Below, in pieces: positions 1-8,900 of a stretch of 64,000 nt of DNA; the first letter of the stretch is position 1; every line of letters starts with the position of its first letter. Made by a program: the position numbers and the translations under genes. The notes below the pieces were generated by a model. It saw nothing but the letters and a program-made list of their open reading frames with translations, did no database searches and was not told where the DNA came from. This DNA is from Mycobacterium asiaticum DSM 44297 (GTDB taxonomy: Bacteria > Actinomycetota > Actinomycetes > Mycobacteriales > Mycobacteriaceae), in NCBI RefSeq assembly GCF_000613245.1, contig NZ_HG964938.1, positions 280,237-344,236 on the forward strand. Direction: 5' to 3'.

Positions 1-1031
1 TCGGGCCCCACGCCACCGTCGAGCAAGGCGACCGCGCCGAGGTACTTCAGGTTGTAGTCGGCCTGTTCCTTGGTCCACGGACGGTCCTTGTCGCCATATG
101 CACCGCCCCCGGCGATGTCGTAGGCGCTCTGAATCACTTCCAGGGTGACCGCCGCGACATCATCACCGCGTAGCTGGTGAGCGGCGCGAATCGACAGCAG
201 CGCGTCGATGATCACCTGCCCATGGATCAGGGCGCAGTACTGCTTCAAGTAGGTCCGCTCGACTGCGGTCAGCCGCCGGTTACCGGAGTCGAAATCGATT
301 GCTTGATCGAAGAGTTGGGCTAATCCGTGCGGACCGTCGATCAGCGTGCGTGGGCCGGTGATGCCCCGGCCGGCCAAGATGGTCGCGTAGACCGCACGCA
401 TGCCGGTCATCGCGGGCGAGATGCCCTTCCAGTGAGACACCGGTTCGGCATGCACGGCCGCCAGCGAGACATTGTCGGCCGCCGAGGCGGCGATGGCGTC
501 GGCCGTCTGGCTCTCGTCGAGTCCGAGCAACTTGGCTGATCCCGCCGCTGCCGATATCGCCAGTTGCAGCGCATGATTGAGCCCGCGAGCCATGACCGGC
601 ACCTGAGCACTGAAGCGGCACTGAACTTCATAGGCCACCGCGAGAGACAGCAGAAACTCGTTTCCAGTGGCGTCGACGTGTTCGGCCACAGCGAGAACCG
701 CACCGAAATTGTCCGCGGGGTGACACAGCCCGCCCAGGGTCAGATAGGTGTCGAGCAAGTCGGGGTAGCGCACCAGCACCGCATTGAAGAACGCGGCCTG
801 GTCGACCGATGCCCGGCCGCCGCCAACCAGGGTGGTGGTGGGTCGGCCGCTGAATTCCTCCGCCTGGGCGCGGATCGCGGGGATGAGTCCGCCGCCCAGC
901 GCACCGACCGCACAGGCGATGCTGTCGAGCACGTTGCGCTTGAGGGCCGCTCTCGACTGCCCCGCCAAGTCGGGATGATCGGCGCCGGTGACAAACGCAG
1001 CAAGATCGTCGAGGACATACTCTTGCGCCAT
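1..1031 (-). CDS. MmgE/PrpD family protein (3' end outside window)
   Basis: The minus strand from an ATG at 1031 stays open to the left edge, giving at least 343 codons of a family that usually has about 450 residues. The translation begins MAQEYVLDDLAAFVTGADHP and contains the family-typical stretch with LGGLCHPADNFGAVLAVAEH. MmgE/PrpD proteins include 2-methylcitrate dehydratase and cis-aconitate decarboxylase; the substrate here cannot be told. It is divergent from the DUF302 gene across about 170 bases. The C-terminus is outside the window. Family call is firm, substrate unknown. Confidence 0.85.
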   Translation of the reverse strand, partial: MAQEYVLDDLAAFVTGADHPDLAGQSRAALKRNVLDSIACAVGALGGGLIPAIRAQAEEFSGRPTTTLVGGGRASVDQAAFFNAVLVRYPDLLDTYLTLGGLCHPADNFGAVLAVAEHVDATGNEFLLSLAVAYEVQCRFSAQVPVMARGLNHALQLAISAAAGSAKLLGLDESQTADAIAASAADNVSLAAVHAEPVSHWKGISPAMTGMRAVYATILAGRGITGPRTLIDGPHGLAQLFDQAIDFDSGNRRLTAVERTYLKQYCALIHGQVIIDALLSIRAAHQLRGDDVAAVTLEVIQSAYDIAGGGAYGDKDRPWTKEQADYNLKYLGAVALLDGGVGP

Positions 1032-1052
1032 ATCTGGTCACCCTCCGATCGC

Positions 1053-1073
1053 CGCTACCGGAAAACGGTAACG
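1053..1073. promoter_or_regulatory. Inverted repeat between MmgE/PrpD and DUF302 genes
   Basis: Arms CGCTACCG (1053-1060) and CGGTAACG (1066-1073) pair at 7 of 8 positions around a 5-base spacer. The site lies about 20 bases upstream of the MmgE/PrpD start and 127 upstream of DUF302, a normal place for an operator. No regulator is known for it; the adjacent IclR protein is one candidate. Confidence 0.4.
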
Positions 1074-1200
1074 ACGCGGGGTACGGAACTATTTCCCTGG
1101 ACCGGGGGACTCTGGTGCGGGGCGAGCGTCGGTACCCCAGGAGTAAACTCAGCATCAGCGCAACGGCGCGGTGCTTCGCGTCCGAAGGGATTGGTACGCA

Positions 1201-1620
1201 ATGAGTTTGCACACTGAAGGTCTCGCCACCACACTGCATGCCGGGTTCGACGATGCGGTTGACCAGACCACCGCGGCGCTTGCCGCACAGGGTTTCGGAG
1301 TGCTCACCCGCATCGACGTGAAGGCGACGCTGAAGCAGAAGATCGGCGAAGACATGGAGGATTACCTGATCCTGGGCGCCTGCAACCCGTCGCTCGCGCA
1401 CCGCGCCCTCGTCGTGGACCGCCAGATCGGTCAGTTGCTGCCCTGCAATGTCGTCCTGCGTTCCGATCCGTCGGCCGGGCAGGACGCAGTAATCGTCGAG
1501 GCGATGGATCCGCAACTCATGGTCAGGGTCATGGACGAACCGGGCCTGCAGGACGTTGCCGACGATGCGTCCACGAAACTGCGCGCCGCCATCGCCGAAC
1601 TGAGCCGGGCAGCAGGCTAG
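1201..1620 (+). CDS. DUF302 domain protein
   Basis: 139 residues starting MSLHTEGLATTLHAGFDDAV. The length and pattern (VDQTTAALAAQGFGVLTRID, then a short helix and GACNPSLAHRAL, LLPCNVVLR) match the DUF302 family of small cytoplasmic alpha/beta proteins. The ATG at 1201 is preceded by a GAAGGGA ribosome-binding site. An earlier in-frame ATG at 1171 would add ten unconserved residues. Its function is unknown; some relatives sit beside thiol or metal stress genes. Its stop overlaps the stop of the convergent IclR gene in a shared CTAG. Confidence 0.8.
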   Translation: MSLHTEGLATTLHAGFDDAVDQTTAALAAQGFGVLTRIDVKATLKQKIGEDMEDYLILGACNPSLAHRALVVDRQIGQLLPCNVVLRSDPSAGQDAVIVEAMDPQLMVRVMDEPGLQDVADDASTKLRAAIAELSRAAG

Positions 1621-2501
1621 CCACTGGACACGAGCCTCGTCTCCTTGACCAAACGCTGACCGATCGACCGGATCTGGCGCGCGGTCAGAGCGCAAAGCGG
1701 GTGCACCCCAAGGATCAGGGCGACTTCCCCGCGGTGATTGAAGACAGGCGCCGAAATGGTGACCACGGGTTGTTTGACTCGACCGGCATCGTCGTCGAAA
1801 AATGCGCCGCTCGAAGTGAATTCGACCATCAGCTGATCCAGGATCTGCCGGACCGTGGCCGGGATTCCGTCGCTTTCCAGCGCACCCATCACCGCCTGTG
1901 CCAGCGCCGGCGTGGTGCAGTCGACATCGAAACCCCGCTCGCGGGTTCTGGCCAGCACACCTTCCAACCGCCGGCAGCGGTCCACATCGATACCCGCGCC
2001 TCGCCGAATCCATTCCCGTTGCCCGTCGGCCGTATCCCATGCGGCGTAGGCGACGCCGAACGGTGGCGCATAGGGGATGCGGTCCCCGGGCAGCCCGGAG
2101 GGCTCGGTGGCGCCCTTTCCCTCAAACGCGGTGATAACCAGGGAGTCCTCGAACCGCTCGACCACCGAACCGGCGTAGCCGACCGCTTCGGATATCCGCA
2201 GAGCCGCGGCACGGGCGGCGTGGGCGAGTGGCCGCGCGGTGTCGGTCCGCGCCGCCACCAAAGCGAGCGCCGGGCCGAGGGCGAAAGTTTTGGCGACGGG
2301 ATCTCGACTCGCCCAGCCGCGGTCACACAGCGTCTTGAGGATCGCATGCGCGGTCGCCTGGGTCAGCCCCAGTTCACGCACCACGTCCGAGAAACGCAAC
2401 TGGGTGCCGCCGCAGCGGGCAAGCAACTCGATGACGTCGAGGACCCGGGCGGTCGGTGCCGATGTCGCTCCGCGGATGGGTTGACTCCTTCGTGCCGCCA
2501 T
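1617..2501 (-). CDS. IclR family transcriptional regulator
   Basis: 294 residues. Residues about 18-75 form the winged helix-turn-helix (TARVLDVIELLARCGGTQLR, then LTQATAHAILKTLCDRGWAS), and the remainder is an IclR-type effector domain ending near TARQIRSIGQRLVKETRLVS. IclR proteins usually sense small organic acids and control adjacent catabolic genes. It is divergent from the ADH/NTF2/SDR operon with only 60 bases between starts, and that gap holds two inverted repeats. It probably controls that operon and itself; this is inferred from position. Confidence 0.88.
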   Translation of the reverse strand: MAARRSQPIRGATSAPTARVLDVIELLARCGGTQLRFSDVVRELGLTQATAHAILKTLCDRGWASRDPVAKTFALGPALALVAARTDTARPLAHAARAAALRISEAVGYAGSVVERFEDSLVITAFEGKGATEPSGLPGDRIPYAPPFGVAYAAWDTADGQREWIRRGAGIDVDRCRRLEGVLARTRERGFDVDCTTPALAQAVMGALESDGIPATVRQILDQLMVEFTSSGAFFDDDAGRVKQPVVTISAPVFNHRGEVALILGVHPLCALTARQIRSIGQRLVKETRLVSSG

Positions 2502-2516
2502 TCCATAGTGATTCCG

Positions 2517-2531
2517 AGGATTAGAAATCCT
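2517..2531. promoter_or_regulatory. Perfect inverted repeat, candidate IclR operator 1
   Basis: AGGATTAGAAATCCT has 6-base arms around AGA. It lies 16 bases upstream of the IclR start in the IclR-ADH intergenic gap, a position suited to autoregulation. Confidence 0.5.
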
Positions 2532-2533
2532 AT

Positions 2534-2555
2534 CTCAATTATTCGAGAAATTGAG
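2534..2555. promoter_or_regulatory. Perfect inverted repeat, candidate IclR operator 2
   Basis: CTCAATT (2534-2540) and AATTGAG (2549-2555) flank an 8-base spacer. The right arm runs into the GAGG ribosome-binding site of the ADH gene, so a bound protein, or a hairpin in the mRNA, would mask translation initiation. Confidence 0.5.
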
Positions 2556-2561
2556 GCCAGA

Positions 2562-3614
2562 GTGCGCGCAGTCATATTGCGGGACGACAAGGTGCAAGTT
2601 GGCGACACACCGGACCCCGAACCCGGGGCGGGCGAATTGTTGCTGCGGACACTCAGCACTGCCATCTGCGCATCGGACGTGCATTTCATGGATCACCCCG
2701 AGCTGGCAATCGACGATCCGACCGGGCGCTCGCTGTACGACCCGAACCGCGACATCGTGCTCGGCCACGAATTCGTCGGCGAGGTCGTCGGTTTCGGCCC
2801 CGGTTGCTCGGACCAGTTCAGCGTCGGGTCGCGCGTGACCGCAATGCCGGTGCGACTGGTGGACGGTGGCGCTGGCGGGATGCGGATCATCGGCCAACAT
2901 CCCGAGGCGCAGGGCAGCTTCGCCGAACTGTTGGTGGTTTCGGAAGCAGCCACCCAAGCGGTGTCTTCCGGCGTCTCCTCCGATGCCATCGCACTGACTG
3001 ATGCGTTCGCGGTCGGGGAGTTCTATGTGCGCTCGGCCCGGCTTGCACCAGGTGAGGTTCCGATCGTCATCGGCGCGGGCGCGATCGGACTCTCCGCGGT
3101 CGCCGCCTTGGCCAGCCGGGGCATCGAGCCGATCGTCGTCGCGGACTTCAAGGCCGAGCGTCGCGCACTGGCCCGGGACTTCTTCGGCGCCCACATCGAC
3201 GTGGACCCAGCCGAAGCGTCGGCGTTCGATGCATTCCGGCAGGTCCGCGTCCAGCGCGGTTTGCCCGGTCCCGCAGTGGTTTTCGAATGCGTCGGTGCTG
3301 CCGGGCTGATCCAGGAGCTCGTCGAGTCCGCTGAATTCGGCACCCGCATCTACTGCGCCGGCGGCTGGTACAGCGGTGACACGCTCGACATCACGACGGC
3401 GACCCGCCAGGGCGTCACCATCCAGTTCGGCGGCGGGCCACACCCACAGGACTGGTACGGCACACTCGAAGCGATCGCCTCGGGACGACTCGACCCATTG
3501 CCCAGCGTGGGCAAGATCATCAGCCTCGACGAGGTGCCCGAGGCGCTCGAACTCGCACGCCGATCCGACGGTCCGCCGCGAATCATCGTCCACCCCAACG
3601 GAGAATCGACATGA
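2562..3614 (+). CDS. Zinc-type alcohol dehydrogenase family oxidoreductase
   Basis: 350 residues of the medium-chain dehydrogenase fold. Visible are catalytic-zinc ligands C36 (ICASDVHF) and GHE at about 68-70 (VLGHEFVGEVV), and the nucleotide-binding GAGAIGLSAVAAL near the middle. The usual four-cysteine structural-zinc lobe is absent. The GTG at 2562 is chosen because VRAVILRDDK is the family's normal first strand and GAGG lies 5 bases upstream. Its stop overlaps the NTF2-like gene start (ATGA), so translation is probably coupled. Substrate unknown; an alcohol or diol intermediate is likely. Confidence 0.87.
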   Translation: MRAVILRDDKVQVGDTPDPEPGAGELLLRTLSTAICASDVHFMDHPELAIDDPTGRSLYDPNRDIVLGHEFVGEVVGFGPGCSDQFSVGSRVTAMPVRLVDGGAGGMRIIGQHPEAQGSFAELLVVSEAATQAVSSGVSSDAIALTDAFAVGEFYVRSARLAPGEVPIVIGAGAIGLSAVAALASRGIEPIVVADFKAERRALARDFFGAHIDVDPAEASAFDAFRQVRVQRGLPGPAVVFECVGAAGLIQELVESAEFGTRIYCAGGWYSGDTLDITTATRQGVTIQFGGGPHPQDWYGTLEAIASGRLDPLPSVGKIISLDEVPEALELARRSDGPPRIIVHPNGEST

Positions 3615-4027
3615 CCGACCGCGAAGACCGGCAAGACATCTCCGACCTGCTGGTGCGCTATGCCACCGGAATCGACCGGCGTGATTGGCCGTTGTTCCGC
3701 ACCGTGTTCACCGACGACTGCGAACTGGACTACGGCGAGATCGGTGCGTGGCGAGGCGTCGACGCGGTCACGGAATTCATGCAGCTGGCCCACGCGATGG
3801 CCGGGCACACACTGCACCGGCTGAGCAATATCGCGATCACTCTCGACGGCGACCGCGCGCTGGCCCGCACCTACATCGACGGGCTGATTATGGCGGCCGA
3901 CAACAGCGGCGGCGTGAATGCCGCCGGTTTCTACGACGACGACATCGTCCGCACCAGCGCAGGATGGCGAATCGCCAAGCGCCGGTTCACTTCGGTGCGC
4001 GTCGTCGCCGTCGGGCAGGAGGTTTAG
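3611..4027 (+). CDS. SnoaL/NTF2-like protein
   Basis: 138 residues of the SnoaL_4/NTF2-like cone fold. The N-terminal helix and the YATGIDRRDWPLFRTVFTDD stretch are typical, followed by LHRLSNIAITLDGDRALART and the C-terminal strand IAKRRFTSVRVVA. Members are ligand-binding proteins, dehydratases or isomerases with small hydrophobic substrates such as steroids or polycyclics. Overlaps both neighbours in a three-gene operon, so it probably acts on the same substrate as the ADH and SDR. No catalytic residue can be assigned safely. Confidence 0.82.
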   Translation: MTDREDRQDISDLLVRYATGIDRRDWPLFRTVFTDDCELDYGEIGAWRGVDAVTEFMQLAHAMAGHTLHRLSNIAITLDGDRALARTYIDGLIMAADNSGGVNAAGFYDDDIVRTSAGWRIAKRRFTSVRVVAVGQEV

Positions 4028-4845
4028 TGACCTTCGCTTCCAAATACGGACCGTGGGCACTGGTTGCCGGCGCCTCCGATGGCGTGGGGGCGGCGTTCGC
4101 GCACGGACTTGCCAGACGCGGCGTCAATGTCGTCCTGCTCGCACGCCGGCAATCCATGCTTGATCAGGTTGCCGCCGAGATAAGGGCTACGACATCGGCC
4201 GAAACACTGACCCTGGCAATAGATCTCGCGCATCCGGGAGCGGTGGAGAACATCACCACGGCCACCGCTGCTCTGGAGATCGGCTTTCTGGTCTACTGTG
4301 CCGGAGGGGATCCGAATTTCAAGCCGTTCCTGGCCACTCCGGTCGAAGCCGCGCAGGCGATGGTGCAACGCAACTGCATGGTGCCGGTACAACTGAGTCA
4401 CCACTTCGCGCCGCCGATGGTCCAGCGCGGACGTGGCGGCATCGTCATCTTCGGGTCGGGCGCCGGGTTCGTCGGCGGCCCGAACATGGTCGCGTATGCC
4501 GCCTCCAAGGCCTTCGACATGGTGTTCGCCGAGGCGTTGTGGGCCGAACTACACGACAGGGGCATAGACGTGCTGGGCTTGATCCTCGGCAAGACCAATA
4601 CCCCGGCCCTGCGTGAACTGGAATACAGCCGCGGGCAGATCGCTTCGCCCGAGGATGTTCCGGCGGGCGCGGTGGCCGTCGACGATGTCATCGCCGAGGC
4701 GTTCGAGAATCTGACCAACGGACCGACCTGGATTGTGGGCGAAGACATGCGCGCCGCGATGCAGATGCTTGGCTCGTTGAGCCGCAACCAGGCCGTCGAA
4801 CTGATCAGCCAGGCCAGCGCGGCGGCCATGGGTTCCGACGACTAA
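4027..4845 (+). CDS. Short-chain dehydrogenase/reductase
   Basis: 272 residues. The cofactor motif is GASDGVGAAF near residue 14, LVYCAGGD takes the place of the usual NAG motif, FGSGAGF supplies the active-site serine region, and YAASK gives the Tyr/Lys pair. The first base of the GTG start at 4027 is the last base of the upstream TAG, which implies coupling. The C-terminal 60 residues (AGAVAVDDVIAEAFENLTNG and onward) resemble mycobacterial SDRs that act on lipids or steroids. Third gene of the IclR-linked operon. Substrate unknown. Confidence 0.88.
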   Translation: MTFASKYGPWALVAGASDGVGAAFAHGLARRGVNVVLLARRQSMLDQVAAEIRATTSAETLTLAIDLAHPGAVENITTATAALEIGFLVYCAGGDPNFKPFLATPVEAAQAMVQRNCMVPVQLSHHFAPPMVQRGRGGIVIFGSGAGFVGGPNMVAYAASKAFDMVFAEALWAELHDRGIDVLGLILGKTNTPALRELEYSRGQIASPEDVPAGAVAVDDVIAEAFENLTNGPTWIVGEDMRAAMQMLGSLSRNQAVELISQASAAAMGSDD

Positions 4846-4849
4846 CCAG

Positions 4850-5266
4850 TTACGACGGCCGGCTCTCGTGGCCGGGCCGTCCGGCGGTGCGGCGCTCCTC
4901 CTTCATCCGGGCTTCCAGCACGTGTCGCACGCCGCCCTGCAGTTCCTCACGTACGCGGCGCTCATGCTCGCGGAACGGTAACCAGTAGTTGTCGTCGAAT
5001 TCCTCGATGACCTGGAAGGTCCACCGGCCGTACAGCACGTTGCGACCGACCATCTCCGTCTGCAGGCGATCAGCGATGCTGTCGTGCCCGGCTTCGCGCA
5101 GCTTGTCGCACGCCTGGCCAAGCAGCAGGTCGGCGTGGCCCATCAACTGGTGGAACGAATACAACTGCCCGCGGGCGCGTTCGACATACTCCAACGCCTC
5201 GGAGAGCTCACCGACCGCCTCGACCGTCGCGTCGTCGAGGTTCGGGCACTGCTTTGATTCGGTCAT
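4850..5266 (-). CDS. Conserved hypothetical protein, 138 residues
   Basis: Starts MTESKQCPNLDDATVEAVGE. It looks all-helical, with conserved-looking stretches LGQACDKLREAGHDSIADRL and GRWTFQVIEEFDDNYW, and a charged tail with many Arg and Glu. No cofactor or catalytic motif or signal peptide is seen. It lies 29 bases downstream of the methyltransferase on the same strand, so the two are probably co-transcribed. I recognise it only as a mycobacterial/actinobacterial hypothetical type and assign no function. Confidence 0.75.
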   Translation of the reverse strand: MTESKQCPNLDDATVEAVGELSEALEYVERARGQLYSFHQLMGHADLLLGQACDKLREAGHDSIADRLQTEMVGRNVLYGRWTFQVIEEFDDNYWLPFREHERRVREELQGGVRHVLEARMKEERRTAGRPGHESRPS

Positions 5267-5295
5267 GACGTCCGTATGCCCTGGTTCGGCAGGCT

Positions 5296-5910
5296 TTACG
5301 CCTCGTCTACGCCCGGCGCTCGCCAGGTGATCAGCACCCGCCCGTACCACAGGCGACGAATACGCGCGTCGGGCAGCACCGCACGCACGTGGCCGCGCAG
5401 CTGCGAAAGTGTGTCCGGCGGTGGCCATTTGATCGGTGCGGTGTGCTCCCACTTCCCTTTCACCCGATTGACGACGACACATGCCGTTGCAGTAGCCAGG
5501 TGCCACCACGCCGCCCGTATCGAGAATCTGACGAAGGTCACCACCGCGAGCGTGCCGCCTGGTGTGACCAGGCCGGCGAGGCGCGCCAGCGCGGCCCGGG
5601 TGTCATCGATGTGGTGCAGGGCGGCGTTTGAAACGACGGCATCGAAGCGGGGCAACTCGGCAGTCATGACGTCGCCGTGCATCCACCGAATCCCGGCGTC
5701 CGGGAACCGGGTCCGCGCTCGTTGCAGCACCGGCGCGTCCACGTCGATGGCGGTCACGTGCGGGATCCGGCGCGCGAGCCGGGCCGCCAGGAAGCCATCC
5801 CCGCATCCGACGTCGAGCACATTGACGGCGCCGCTTCCGACCAGCGCATCGACGAGGGCGTTGTAATGGATGTTGATGTTCCACGGTTGATCGCCCGGCA
5901 CTTCATCCAA
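5296..5910 (-). CDS. Class I SAM-dependent methyltransferase
   Basis: About 204 residues. The glycine-rich SAM motif VLDVGCGDGF is at residues 31-40, followed by VTAIDVDAPVLQRARTRF (acidic motif II), HGDVMTAELPRFDAVVSNAA and LHHIDDTRAALARLAGLVTP. This is a type 11/25 small-molecule methyltransferase. The start is uncertain: a TTG at 5910 puts LDEVPGDQPWNIN, where homologous proteins usually begin, at the N-terminus, and a nearby GTG is the alternative. It is divergent from the cyclase gene with about 29 bases between starts. Substrate unknown. Confidence 0.83.
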   Translation of the reverse strand: MDEVPGDQPWNINIHYNALVDALVGSGAVNVLDVGCGDGFLAARLARRIPHVTAIDVDAPVLQRARTRFPDAGIRWMHGDVMTAELPRFDAVVSNAALHHIDDTRAALARLAGLVTPGGTLAVVTFVRFSIRAAWWHLATATACVVVNRVKGKWEHTAPIKWPPPDTLSQLRGHVRAVLPDARIRRLWYGRVLITWRAPGVDEA

Positions 5911-5927
5911 AATAGCGATAGAGCCCT

Positions 5928-5933
5928 TATTCT
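5928..5933 (+). promoter_or_regulatory. -10 box of a probable leaderless promoter for the cyclase/AAA gene
   Basis: TATTCT fits the mycobacterial TANNNT -10 element and ends 6 bases before the GTG at 5940. No ribosome-binding site is visible. This layout is typical of mycobacterial leaderless transcripts. Confidence 0.45.
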
Positions 5934-5939
5934 TCGAAT

Positions 5940-8900
5940 GTGGTAACGGCAGGATCTGCCTGCGTGACCTGCGGTACGGCCCTGCGGCCCACCGCCAAAT
6001 TCTGCGACGAATGTGGATCTGCCTGCGCGTTCGCCGCACCGGCGGCGGAATACAAACAGGTGACGGTGCTGTTCGCCGACGTCGTGCGTTCGATGGACAT
6101 CGCCGCGGCAGTGGGAGCGGAACGGCTGCGTGAGATCATGGCCGATCTCGTGACGACCGCGGCAGCGGTGGTGCAGCGGTACGGAGGGACGGTGGACAAG
6201 TTCACCGGCGACGGCATCATGGCGGTGTTCGGGGCACCGGTCACGATGGAGGACCACGCATTTCGTGGATGTCTTGCGGCCCTGGGAATCCAAGGTGAAG
6301 CACACCGGTTGGCGCGGGAGGTCGCGGACCGGCACGGCATTGACCTGCGGTTGCGGGTAGGCCTGAATTCCGGCCAGGTCGTCGCCGGCGAAATCGGCAA
6401 CGCCGCTTTGGGTTACACCACGATCGGCGAGCAGGTCGGGATGGCGCAACGGATGGAATCGGCCGCGCCGGCGGGTGGGGTGATGCTCAGTGAATCGACG
6501 GCGCGTCTCGTCGAGAACGCCACTACGCTGGGCGAACCGGAGCTGGTGTCCATCAAGGGCGCCGTCGCCCCGGTACCGGCGCGCCGTCTGATCGCCGCAA
6601 CCCGCGCTCACCGGCGGCGCAGCGATCTTCCGCTGATCGGGCGGGTCTGGGAATTGAACACCCTCAACGGAATTCTCGACGAGGCCATCGCCGGCGCGGG
6701 ATGTGTCATCGGTGTGCTGGGAGCTCCGGGTATCGGTAAGAGCCGCATCGTGCGCGAAGCGTCCGCGCTGGCATCCACTCGTGACGTGTCGGTGTTCACC
6801 ACCTACTGCGAATCCCACACCAGTGATATCCCTTTTCACGCGGTGACGGGTCTGTTGCGCTCCGCACTCGGGGTCGAGGGTCTTGATGATGAGACCGCAC
6901 GAACGCGGGTCCGGGTGCGGTTTGAGCAGGCTGACCCCGAGGACCTGTTGCTGCTGGACGATCTGCTCGGAATCGCCGATCCGGGTAGTCAATTGCCGAG
7001 CATCGAGGCCGACGCGCGCCGGCGGCGATTGACGGCCTTGGTCAACTCCGCCTCGCTGGCGCGGCGCGAGCCGGCGATCTATGTGATTGAGGACGCGCAC
7101 TGGATTGACGAGGTGAGCGAGTCGATGCTGGCCGCCTTCCTCAGCGTCATCCCGCAGACGCCATCGATGGTGCTGATCACTTATCGACCGGAATACCGAG
7201 GCCCGCTGTCGACGATTCCAGGCACCCAGACCATCGCGCTGCGGCCACTGAACGCAGCCCAGGCCACGGCGCTGATCGGTGCGGCGCTCGGCACGGACTC
7301 CTCCGTGCGTGGGTTAACGGAGGTGATCGCCGAACGCGCCTCCGGTAACCCGTTTTTCGCCGAGGAGATCGTGCGAGATCTGTCCGAACGCAAGATCATC
7401 CGCGGTGAACCTGGTTCGTACCTGCTCCAGGCGGAGGTGACGGACATCAGCGTGCCGGCAACGCTGCAGACGGTGATCGCTGCCCGTCTGGACCGTCTCA
7501 GTCCGGCCGCCAAGCGGACGGTAAGCGCCGCGGCCGTGATCGGTTCGAGGTTCCGGCCAAAGTTGTTGGACGCCTTAGGAATCGACCCCGTCTTCGAGGA
7601 ACTTCTGGCCGCGGAGCTGATCGACCGGATCGCGTTCACCCCCGACACCGAATATGCGTTTCGCCATCCCCTGATTCGCGCGGTGGCCTATGAGTCTCAG
7701 CTGAAGTCGGATCGCTGCGATCTGCATCGGCGGCTTGCCAACGCAATCGAACAAAGCGGCTCGCCCGACGAGAGTGCTGTTCTTATCGCCGAGCATTTCA
7801 GGGCGGCCGGAGATCTGCACCCCGCGTTCGCCTGGCACATGCGCGCCGGCAGCTGGCTGACCCACCGCGACCTCGCCGCGGCGCGTGCCAGTTGGCAGCA
7901 TGCGCGTAGCGTCGCCGACCGGTTGCCGGAGGCCGACCCGCAACGCGTCTCCATGCGGATAGCGCCACGAACGCTGTTGTGCGCCACCGCCTGGCTGAGC
8001 GGTGGCAGTGCGGCCGAGACCGGGTTCGACGAACTGCGCGAACTCACCAGCGCCGCGGGCGACAAGGTGTCGCTGGCCATAGGCATGGCCGGGTGGATAT
8101 CGACCCTGACGGTGCACGCGAAATTCCGCGACGCCGTCCGCTGGGCGTCCGAACTCGTCGACCTGCTGGATTCGATCGGAGATCCACAGTTGACCGTGGG
8201 GCTGCTTTATGCCGCGTACACCGCCAAGCTTCAGTGCAACGAGGCAGCTGAATGCCTGCGGCTGTGCCAACGGGTGATCGACCTGGCTGGAGATAACCCC
8301 ACCATGGGCAATCTGGTCCTGGGCTCCCCGCTGGCCGGCGCCATCATGCTGCGCGGCTGCGCGCGCTGCAGCCTCGGTGACGGCCGCTGGCGAAACGACG
8401 TTGCGCAGGCCAGCGCGATGGCCGGCGCGTTCGACGTGACATTGCGTGCGGTACTGCTGGTGTTCAAGTACTCCCTCACCCTCAATGGGCCGTGGCTGCC
8501 CGGCGATGAGGCCTTGCCGGAGACCGCCGCTGTGCTGGAGTTGGCGGAGCGAGCCGGCGATGATTTCACACTCAGTTGTGCCCGATACGTACGCGGCGTG
8601 ACATTGCTAACGCATGGCGGCCCGCACCGTGACGAAGGCATGAAGTTGCTGGCGTTGGCGCGCGAAGCCGCTGTGCGCGAGCGCTTCACCATGGCGCTGA
8701 TCGGGTTCATCGATATCCATCTCGTCAACGACAAGATCCGCATGGGCGAACTCGACGACGCCATCGCGCTCGCTCGTCCCGCTGTTGCGGGGGACTACCT
8801 CGCCGAAGGAACGACGATGCGCGCGGCGGCCGTCGCGGCGCTGGTGGAAGCACTATTGAACAGGTGTGAGCCCAACGATATTCACGAAGCGCAGGTGGCC

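Noticed and set aside
5754..7100. Long antisense frame across the cyclase gene
   Set aside because: Runs through both the methyltransferase and the cyclase gene in the wrong frame; no start or motif supports it.
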